Shown here: positions 1-4,743 of the stretch, one piece after another | Position numbering within the stretch: the stretch's first letter is position 1 | Layout: the number at the start of each line of letters is the position of its first letter | Assembly: GCA_021323495.1 (NCBI GenBank) | Contig: JAJQJO010000289.1 | Coordinates: 1-5,168 of the forward strand | Origin: Cellvibrio sp. | GTDB taxonomy: Bacteria; Pseudomonadota; Gammaproteobacteria; Pseudomonadales; Cellvibrionaceae | Length of the DNA: 5,168 bases | Direction: 5' to 3' | Made by a program: the position numbers and the translations under genes | Notes under the pieces: model-generated | Told to the model about the DNA's origin: nothing | The model's database searches: none | Seen by the model: only the letters and a program-made list of their open reading frames with translations

Positions 1-97
1 TGCCGATAACTTTTAAATCCGGATGCTCATTAATAATATCCTTCAGCCGATGCTGAAAGAAATTCGAATCATCAACTACCAATACCCGGACAGGCAT
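1..97 (-). CDS. cheB: CheB, chemotaxis protein-glutamate methylesterase (N-terminal 32 codons, cut by window edge)
   Basis: Only the start of the gene is visible. The 32 codons read MPVRVLVVDDSNFFQHRL and onward to KVIG, the beginning of a response-regulator receiver domain: a hydrophobic beta-1 strand (VRVLVV) followed by the acidic pair D9-D10 that binds Mg2+, then a Ser and helix 1. CheB is a two-domain enzyme whose receiver is phosphorylated by CheA and whose C-terminal esterase removes methyl groups from chemoreceptor glutamates. Neither the phosphorylated Asp nor the esterase domain lies in the window. The ATG at 95-97 is well supported: GGAG at 106-109 (minus strand) lies 8 nt upstream, and the codon just before the ATG is an in-frame TAG. 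The CheB call rests partly on position directly after cheA, the usual place in this cluster. Another receiver-domain protein cannot be excluded from 32 residues. Confidence 0.85.
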   Translation of the reverse strand, partial: MPVRVLVVDDSNFFQHRLKDIINEHPDLKVIG

Positions 98-181
98 CTA
101 GCTCACTCCGCAGTTGCCACTGCTTTGGAAAATTGAATGTTGCGACTAACCGGATGCAACAGCGGTGTCACGTAATGACAA
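98..181 (-). other. cheA-cheB intergenic gap with two dyads
   Basis: This 84-nt gap is longer than the 34-35-nt gaps within cheY-cheZ-cheA. It contains a perfect 5-bp inverted repeat TGTCA-5 nt-TGACA (166-180) just after the cheA stop, a 6-bp one TGTTGC-12 nt-GCAACA (138-161), and the cheB Shine-Dalgarno sequence GGAG at 106-109. Neither dyad is followed immediately by a T-run on the minus strand, so I do not call a terminator. They may form small mRNA hairpins between the two coding regions. Confidence 0.4.
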
Positions 182-2437
182 CTAGCTGTGCCCCCAACTA
201 GTCGATCCTTTTGCGTAGCGGCGTAATAAACTCGGGATGTCCAGAATCAACGCAATGGTACCGTCACCGGTAATCGTTGCTCCCGCCATTCCCGGTGTGC
301 CTTGCAGCATTTTCCCAAGTGGTTTGATTACCACCTCTTCCTGGCCAATCAATTGGTCTACTACAAACCCTACACGGCGTGTGCCTACCGTTACAATGAC
401 CACATGCGCATTATCAGGACGATTACCGTAGCTGTTTTTGACCAGCCAGTCTTTCATATAAAACAGGGGAATTGCCTGGTCACGGATAGCCACACAATCC
501 TGGCCGTCAACGGTATGGCTCCGGGTGAGGTCCATATGGAAAATTTCATTTACACTCACCAAAGGAAATGCAAAAGTTTGCTGACCCAGCATAAACATCA
601 AGGTCGGCATAATCGCGAGGGTCAGCGGCACTTTGATAATAAAACGAGTTCCCTTACCCAATTCCGATTTAATTTCCACAGTGCCATTAAGTTGGGTGAT
701 CTTGGTTTTCACCACATCCATACCAACACCGCGACCAGAGACATCGGAAATTTCTTTTTTAGTGGAGAAGCCCGGCGCAAAAATTAAATTGTAAGCTTCG
801 GTATCCGACAGACGATTAGCGGTGTCTTCATCGAACATGCCTTTCTCAACGGCGATACGACGCAATTTAACCGGGTCCATACCGGCACCATCGTCGCTAA
901 TAGACAAGAGGATATGATCGCCTTCTTGTTCAGCAGCAAGAACAACTTGCCCCATGCGCGGCTTACCGCTTGCTTCACGCGCTTCCGGAAATTCGATGCC
1001 ATGATCAACCGAATTGCGCACCAGATGCACCAGCGGATCAGCCAAAGCCTCAACCAGATTTTTATCCAGATCAGTTTCTTCACCGACCAATTCCAGATTA
1101 ATTTCTTTGCGCAGGCTGCGTGCCAGATCGCGCACTACCCGCGGGAAGCGACCGAACACTTTTTTGATCGGCTGCATGCGGGTTTTCATTACCGACGTCT
1201 GCAAATCCGCAGTCACCACATCGAGATTTGCAACCGCTTTTACCAAGGCTTCATTGGTCGAACTATTACCTAAACGCACCAGGCGATTACGTACCAATAC
1301 CAATTCGCCGACCATGTTCATAATATCGTCGAGGCGCTGTGTATCGACGCGCACCGTAGTTTCGACTTGCGGCGCTTCTTTATCATTCGCCGGTGGTGGC
1401 GGAGCGGCTGGCGCTGCGGCAGGTTTGGGCGGTTCTACTTTTTTGGCTGCTACCGGTGCAGGTTTTTCTGCAGCAGGCGCTGGTTTTACGTCAACTTTCG
1501 TTTTAACTGCTGGAGCAGCTGGTGCAGAGGGTGCCGCAACAATACCAGGCCCCTTACCCTTACCATGGAGCTGGTCGAGCAGCGCATCGAATTCATCGTC
1601 AGTAATTAAATCCCCGCTTCCTCCAACAACCGGCGCAGGGGTAACAGCGGGTACCGGCACAGGCGCCGCCTGGGTTATACCCGGGCCTTTACCTTTGCCA
1701 TGTAATTGATCAAGCAGAGCTTCAAATTCGTCTTCGGAAATTTCATTGGTTGATGCTGCTGACGCAGGAACAGCTGTTATTGCTGCAGGTACAGTTGAAA
1801 TTGCGGCGGCACCAGGTGCACTGCCTTTACCGTGCAACTGATCCAGTAACGCATCGAACTCATCTTCAGTAATGTCATCGCTACTTGATGTTGATGCAGG
1901 CCCTTGGGATGCAGGAACGGCAGTTGACGGCTGGCCTGCAATCGCATCCAGCAATTGCTCAAACTCGGCATCCGTTATATCACCACTGGGCGCTGTTACC
2001 GGTTCATGCTGCGCGATATTATTTTCAGCGGCTGCCTCATTCAAATCATCACAGGAAACCAGGCGCTCCAAAGCAGCAATCAACGAATGATCTACGGGCG
2101 GTAATTCTTCGCGCTGGGAAACCAATTCAAATTGTTGGTTGACCATATCCAGCGCTTGCAATACCACATCCATCAATTCAGAAGTGACTGTGCGTTTGCC
2201 GTTGCGCAAAATATCGAATAAATTTTCAGTAAGGTGACAGCATTCCACCATGGGGGTCAATGCTAAAAAGCCTGCGCCACCCTTTACGGTATGGAAGCCG
2301 CGAAAGATTGCGTTCAGCAGGTCTTTATCTTCAGGGCGTTGCTCAAGATCAACCAACTGCTGGCTGAGGCGCTCAAGGATTTCCCCCGCCTCGACCAGAA
2401 AATCCTGGAGAATATCCTCGTCATCACCAAAACTCAT
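182..2437 (-). CDS. cheA: CheA, chemotaxis sensor histidine kinase (751 aa, P2-less with a repeat-bearing linker)
   Basis: CheA is the cytoplasmic histidine kinase of the chemoreceptor array; it passes phosphate to CheY and CheB. The P1 (Hpt) domain spans about residues 1-125, with phospho-acceptor H49 in FRGFHTVKGGAGF. A long Ala/Pro-rich linker (about 130-358) follows. It contains four copies of a short acidic/leucine motif and no recognisable globular P2 domain, and ends in a Lys/Pro/Ala-rich run. P3 (dimerisation) starts near 360 (VRVDTQRLDDIMNMVGEL). The P4 ATPase has an N-box around N475 (HLVRNSVDHG), G1 DDGAGM (515-520), F-box FAPGFSTK (553-560) and G2 SGRGVGMDVV (567-576). The CheW-like P5 covers about 603-742. 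At 751 aa it is longer than the roughly 654-aa E. coli enzyme, because of the linker. GAGGA at 2445-2449 lies 7 nt before the ATG and supports this start. It follows cheZ by 34 nt, so co-transcription is likely. Confidence 0.98.
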   Translation of the reverse strand: MSFGDDEDILQDFLVEAGEILERLSQQLVDLEQRPEDKDLLNAIFRGFHTVKGGAGFLALTPMVECCHLTENLFDILRNGKRTVTSELMDVVLQALDMVNQQFELVSQREELPPVDHSLIAALERLVSCDDLNEAAAENNIAQHEPVTAPSGDITDAEFEQLLDAIAGQPSTAVPASQGPASTSSSDDITEDEFDALLDQLHGKGSAPGAAAISTVPAAITAVPASAASTNEISEDEFEALLDQLHGKGKGPGITQAAPVPVPAVTPAPVVGGSGDLITDDEFDALLDQLHGKGKGPGIVAAPSAPAAPAVKTKVDVKPAPAAEKPAPVAAKKVEPPKPAAAPAAPPPPANDKEAPQVETTVRVDTQRLDDIMNMVGELVLVRNRLVRLGNSSTNEALVKAVANLDVVTADLQTSVMKTRMQPIKKVFGRFPRVVRDLARSLRKEINLELVGEETDLDKNLVEALADPLVHLVRNSVDHGIEFPEAREASGKPRMGQVVLAAEQEGDHILLSISDDGAGMDPVKLRRIAVEKGMFDEDTANRLSDTEAYNLIFAPGFSTKKEISDVSGRGVGMDVVKTKITQLNGTVEIKSELGKGTRFIIKVPLTLAIMPTLMFMLGQQTFAFPLVSVNEIFHMDLTRSHTVDGQDCVAIRDQAIPLFYMKDWLVKNSYGNRPDNAHVVIVTVGTRRVGFVVDQLIGQEEVVIKPLGKMLQGTPGMAGATITGDGTIALILDIPSLLRRYAKGSTSWGHS
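1544..1981 (-). repeat. Four-copy peptide repeat in the CheA linker (FliM/CheZ-tail-like motif)
   Basis: Four copies of a roughly 16-23-residue unit lie in the P1-P3 linker of CheA. Copy 1 is residues 153-168 (1934-1981; DITDAEFEQLLDAIAG). Copy 2 is 188-205 (1823-1876; ITEDEFDALLDQLHGKG core). Copy 3 is 231-253 (1679-1747; ISEDEFEALLDQLHGKG plus KGPG). Copy 4 is 276-298 (1544-1612; ITDDEFDALLDQLHGKG plus KGPG). Their conserved Ile residues (154, 189, 233, 278) are 35, 44 and 45 residues apart, separated by Ala/Pro/Val-rich spacers. Copies 2-4 share the core FxALLDQLHGKG; copy 1 is divergent and lacks LHGKG. The DNA copies are much less alike than the peptides, with many synonymous differences, so this is an old, protein-level repeat. 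By similarity to FliM and CheZ peptides the units may bind CheY; that function is inference. Confidence 0.9.
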
Positions 2438-2471
2438 TCAACATTCCTCGCGTAATCCGCAGATCCGGACA

Positions 2472-3275
2472 CTAAAAACCTAGACTCGACAATAAATCAT
2501 CTACATCGTCTTGCCCGGAAACTACATCTGCACGCTCTTTATTAATTTGTGGCCCTTCGGCTTCGGTTTTTCGTTTATGCATAATTTCCATATCGTGTTC
2601 GATGGTCTCTGCGTCATTACTGAGACCGGCAATTTCTTCGACCTGGCCGGCAATTCGCACCAGACTAACTAAATCTTTTTCAACGTCGTTAATTAAACCA
2701 ATCACGCGTTTTAGCACTTGTCCGGTTAGATCCTGGAAACCTTGCTCCAGTACTATGTCTTGTAAGTTTTTATTTAACTGCTCAGTACCGGTGACCATTT
2801 GGCCCAGAAAACTATCCATACGGTCATAGAGTTGGCGAAACTCCTCAACGCCCATTTCGCGCCGTTTAAGCCGCGCCCATTCGGTGCGCAAACTATTGGC
2901 TTCTTGCCCGAGGTTCATAGCGATAGGTGCCGCCTCGTCAACCATATCCATGGTTTTTTCAGCTGCTTTTTGCGTGAGCTCAATAACGTAATTCAAACGA
3001 TTGGATGCATCGTTGATATCCGAATTGGCAACTTTTGGAGGTTCTTTTGTTAAATCGGCATCTACGTTGAAATTCACAATGGCATTGTGTAATCCGCGTG
3101 TTAACCGCCCCACCGATTGAAAGATGTGGCGATCGCGTGCCTGGGTGATGGTATGGATCAGCACCGATGCTTCTTCGAATTGATCACTTTGTAATTTTTC
3201 AGAAAGCAGCTTGGCGCACTCTTTCAATTCGACCACAAATTCTTCATTGAAGGATGCTTGGAGTTCAGATGCCAT
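2472..3275 (-). CDS. cheZ: CheZ, CheY-P phosphatase (267 aa)
   Basis: CheZ speeds removal of phosphate from CheY-P and so shortens the switching signal to the flagellar motor. The protein is almost entirely helical by composition, as expected for the long four-helix-bundle dimer. The active-site helix is visible as QGFQDLTGQVLKRV (178-191); D182 and Q186 correspond to the catalytic Asp and Gln of the E. coli enzyme (D143 and Q147). The last residues, GQDDVDDLLSSLGF (254-267), match the C-terminal CheY-binding tail. A polar, probably flexible segment (about 228-253) tethers that tail to the bundle. At 267 aa it is longer than E. coli CheZ (214 aa) and similar to Pseudomonas CheZ. AAGG at 3283-3286 sits 7 nt before the ATG. 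It starts 35 nt after cheY and ends 34 nt before cheA, so the three are probably one transcription unit. Confidence 0.97.
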   Translation of the reverse strand: MASELQASFNEEFVVELKECAKLLSEKLQSDQFEEASVLIHTITQARDRHIFQSVGRLTRGLHNAIVNFNVDADLTKEPPKVANSDINDASNRLNYVIELTQKAAEKTMDMVDEAAPIAMNLGQEANSLRTEWARLKRREMGVEEFRQLYDRMDSFLGQMVTGTEQLNKNLQDIVLEQGFQDLTGQVLKRVIGLINDVEKDLVSLVRIAGQVEEIAGLSNDAETIEHDMEIMHKRKTEAEGPQINKERADVVSGQDDVDDLLSSLGF

Positions 3276-3310
3276 AACAACGCCTTATTTATTATTTGAT
3301 CGATATGAAA

Positions 3311-3706
3311 TTAGCCGACGCGATCAAAAATTTTCTCGATTTTTTCCTTGAGTGCTTGCGCAGTAAATGGCTTGACCACATAACCATTTACGCCCGCTTG
3401 CGCCGCCTCAATAATCTGGTCGCGTTTAGCCTCCGCCGTCACCATTAACACGGGTAAAGTGCGCAATTTTTCATCGGCCCGGACCGCTTTCAGCAGATCT
3501 ATACCCGTCATGCCAGGCATATTCCAATCCGTTACCAGAAATTGAAAATCGCCACTTTTCAGCATAGGCAATGCGGTAACCCCATCATCTGCTTCATGGG
3601 TATTGGAGAAACCCAAATCCCGCAGCAAGTTTTTAATAATCCGTCGCATTGTTGAGAAGTCATCAACAATCAAGATTTTCATATTCTTATCCAACGCAAC
3701 CTCCAC
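3311..3706 (-). CDS. cheY: CheY, chemotaxis response regulator (131 aa from GTG; start uncertain)
   Basis: A single-domain receiver that, when phosphorylated by CheA, binds FliM at the flagellar switch and changes rotation. Numbering from the GTG, all key residues are present: the acidic pair D15-D16 ([12 protein letters not shown]), phospho-acceptor D60 (VTDWNMPGM), T90 (MVTAEAKR), Y109 and K112 (GYVVKPF). There is no output domain, as expected for CheY. Three starts are possible: GTG at 3704-3706, TTG at 3692-3694 (127 aa) and ATG at 3680-3682 (123 aa). GGAGG at 3700-3704 is ideally spaced (5 nt) for the TTG but overlaps the GTG. I recall Vibrio CheY having a similar N-terminal extension (MEAILNKNMKIL), which favours the longer form, while Pseudomonas CheY begins at the MKILIVDD Met. 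I keep the longest form; the core domain is unaffected. cheZ follows after 35 nt. Confidence 0.95.
   Translation of the reverse strand: MEVALDKNMKILIVDDFSTMRRIIKNLLRDLGFSNTHEADDGVTALPMLKSGDFQFLVTDWNMPGMTGIDLLKAVRADEKLRTLPVLMVTAEAKRDQIIEAAQAGVNGYVVKPFTAQALKEKIEKIFDRVG
3700..3704 (-). promoter_or_regulatory. Shine-Dalgarno sequence bearing on the cheY start
   Basis: On the minus strand 3704-3700 reads GGAGG, the strongest Shine-Dalgarno match near cheY. It lies 5 nt before an in-frame TTG (3692-3694), 17 nt before the ATG (3680-3682), and overlaps the upstream GTG (3704-3706). The GTG itself has only AGGG (3710-3713) at 3 nt, which is too close. By spacing alone the TTG start is favoured, giving a 127-aa CheY beginning MDKNMKIL. 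Confidence 0.55.
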
Positions 3707-3746
3707 TCACCCTGACGGGAATTTCATTTAATCATAGTCTAGTAGG

Positions 3747-3787
3747 AGTTGAAGCTTCGGCCAGTTCCGGCGCGCTAATCTTCAACT
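3747..3787 (-). repeat. 8-bp inverted repeat flanking the candidate cheY promoter -10
   Basis: On the plus strand AGTTGAAG (3747-3754) and CTTCAACT (3780-3787) are perfect reverse complements separated by 25 bp. One arm overlaps the candidate -35 element and the other lies just past the expected transcription start. The arms could be an operator or chance. The left arm also overlaps the small palindrome GAAGCTTC (3751-3758). Confidence 0.4.
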
Positions 3788-3790
3788 TTT
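3764..3790 (-). promoter_or_regulatory. Candidate sigma-28 (FliA) promoter for cheY-cheZ-cheA
   Basis: Reading leftwards on the minus strand, AAAAGTTG (3790-3783) is followed by exactly 11 nt and then GCCGGAAC (3771-3764). The enterobacterial sigma-28 consensus is TAAAGTTT-N11-GCCGATAA, so the match is 6/8 and 5/8 with the canonical spacer, and it keeps the diagnostic GCCG. A start site a few bases past the -10 would give a leader of about 50 nt before the cheY start codon. The placement between fliA and cheY fits FliA control of chemotaxis genes. Found by eye; the -10 is imperfect. Confidence 0.5.
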
Positions 3791-3811
3791 AATTCGAATC
3801 ATAGTCCAAAT

Positions 3812-3832
3812 CGCTGAAAGTACAGCGTTTTT
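3812..3832 (+). terminator. Terminator-like hairpin with T-tract, facing the plus strand
   Basis: On the plus strand CGCTG (3812-3816), a 6-nt loop and CAGCG (3823-3827) form a 5-bp stem followed at once by TTTTT (3828-3832) and, after AGTA, another T-run. The orientation is opposite to every gene here, so it cannot end fliA transcription in the usual way. The stem is short, so it may be chance or may stop antisense transcripts entering fliA. No convincing minus-strand terminator was seen after fliA. Confidence 0.25.
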
Positions 3833-3904
3833 AGTATTTTTCCGCTCTGGCAGAACCTCTGTGCCCCGGTTCGTTTACTATTCATACAATCGCTGGCCGG
3901 AGCC

Positions 3905-4648
3905 TCAGGCTGGTTGCCAATCAGCAAGCTTATTACGCAAACGCGCAGCCGCCTGGCTATGGATCTGGCTCACCCTGGATTCGCTCACACCTAACACCAA
4001 ACCAATTTCTTTCAGGTTTAATTCCTGATCGTAATAAAGTGCCAACACCATACGCTCGCGCTCAGGCAATAATGATATTGCATTGGCCAGCGCTTTTTTT
4101 AAGCCGTCGCGCTGGATTCCATCAAGCGGGCTGACAAATGCACTGCTGTGTTCCGAAGCATCGATATTGCTGTCTTCTTGACCAAAAGTTTCTTCATAGC
4201 TGAATAAACGGCTGCCATTCGAGTCTTGCAGCATTTCAAAATATTCATCAAGTTCCACGCCCAGCTCTGCCGCGACCTCACTATCGGTAGCATCGCGGCC
4301 GGTGCGTGCTTCGACTGCCGCAACCGCTCGGGAAAGCCGCCGGGCATTGCGGTGCACCGAGCGCGGTACCCAATCGCCGCGGCGCATTTCATCCACAATT
4401 GCACCGCGAATACGAATCCCCGCATAGGTTTCAAAACTGGCACCGCGCGTGGCATCGTATTTTTGGGAGGCTTCGATAAGGCCGATCATGCCGGCCTGGA
4501 TGAGGTCGTCTACCTGCACACTGGCGGGCATACGCATCATCATGTGATAGGCGATCCGTTTTACCAAAGGCGCGTAGTCTTCGATATTGATCTGCGCATC
4601 GAGCAAGGTTTTTTTATCGTACATGGCTAAACCATTGACTGTGGCCAT
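3905..4648 (-). CDS. fliA: FliA, RNA polymerase sigma-28 factor for flagellar genes (247 aa)
   Basis: FliA directs RNA polymerase to late flagellar and chemotaxis promoters and is normally held inactive by the anti-sigma factor FlgM until the hook is complete. Sigma region 2 is clear: YAPLVKRIAYH (25-35), VDDLIQAGMIGLIEA (46-60) and the promoter-melting stretch FETYAGIRIRGAIVDEMRR (72-90), followed by WVPRSVHRNARRL. Region 3 follows (EARTGRDATDSEVAAELGV, about 113-131). Region 4 with its helix-turn-helix is LNLKEIGLVLGVSESRVSQI (210-229), ending in SQAAARLRNKL. The length equals that of Pseudomonas FliA as I recall it. The ATG has AAGG at 4655-4658, 6 nt upstream; a second Met (codon 9) lacks this support. 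fleN lies 95 nt upstream and cheY 198 nt downstream, the usual order in polar-flagellated gammaproteobacteria. Confidence 0.98.
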   Translation of the reverse strand: MATVNGLAMYDKKTLLDAQINIEDYAPLVKRIAYHMMMRMPASVQVDDLIQAGMIGLIEASQKYDATRGASFETYAGIRIRGAIVDEMRRGDWVPRSVHRNARRLSRAVAAVEARTGRDATDSEVAAELGVELDEYFEMLQDSNGSRLFSYEETFGQEDSNIDASEHSSAFVSPLDGIQRDGLKKALANAISLLPERERMVLALYYDQELNLKEIGLVLGVSESRVSQIHSQAAARLRNKLADWQPA

Positions 4649-4743
4649 CGAGCACCTTCTTTTTTACAACAACACGGTGTTTCACCAACAGCCTGGCGAC
4701 ACAAACTTTTACGTCCCTACAAACTTCTATTTTTTGCCGCAGG
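4649..4743 (-). other. fleN-fliA intergenic gap with short repeats
   Basis: This 95-nt gap carries the fliA Shine-Dalgarno sequence at 4655-4658, a tight dyad GGTG-3 nt-CACC at 4676-4686, and an 8-nt direct repeat, AAGTTTGT on the minus strand, at 4719-4726 and 4701-4708 (18 bp apart). I see no sigma-28 or sigma-54 promoter and no terminator, so fliA is probably read through from fleN or from a promoter I cannot recognise. Confidence 0.4.

Larger units (their letters stand above)
3730..3806 (-). repeat. 10-nt direct repeat GACTATGATT in the fliA-cheY gap
   Basis: GACTATGATT occurs twice in the same orientation on the minus strand, at 3797-3806 and 3730-3739, starts 67 bp apart. One copy lies just upstream of the candidate sigma-28 -35 element and one between the expected transcription start and cheY. 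TATGAT inside each copy resembles a sigma-70 -10 hexamer, but I see no convincing -35 at the right distance for the upstream copy. Confidence 0.4.

Noticed and set aside
302..787. Plus-strand 161-codon open frame opposite the cheA 3' half
   Set aside because: It overlaps the P4/P5 kinase domains on the other strand and its translation has no recognisable motif. It is a shadow frame.
1014..1709. Plus-strand 231-codon open frame opposite cheA
   Set aside because: It is antisense to the conserved P3 region and the Ala/Pro-rich linker of CheA. Its low-complexity Gly/Ala/Ser/Thr composition is what the reverse complement of GC-rich Ala/Pro codons gives, and no family motif is seen.
61..3802. 12-nt repeat AATTCGAATCAT shared by cheB (61-72) and the fliA-cheY gap (3791-3802)
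   Set aside because: About one chance 12-mer match is expected in a window of this size, and the cheB copy encodes the conserved D-S-N stretch. There is no extension beyond 12 nt.
3799..3885. 28-codon minus-strand frame beginning ATG in the fliA-cheY gap
   Set aside because: There is no Shine-Dalgarno sequence before the ATG, the composition is unremarkable, and it ends within the promoter region. Probably chance.
3707..3904. Sigma-54 promoter in the fliA-cheY gap
   Set aside because: GG and GC dinucleotides were checked, including GGGGCACAGAGGTTCTGCC on the minus strand. The GG-GC spacing is 12 rather than 10 and the TTGC element is missing.
4649..4743. Sigma-28 or sigma-54 promoter before fliA
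   Set aside because: AAAAGTTT occurs as a -35-like element but no GCCGATAA-like -10 follows at 11 nt, and no GG-N10-GC with a TTGC context is present.
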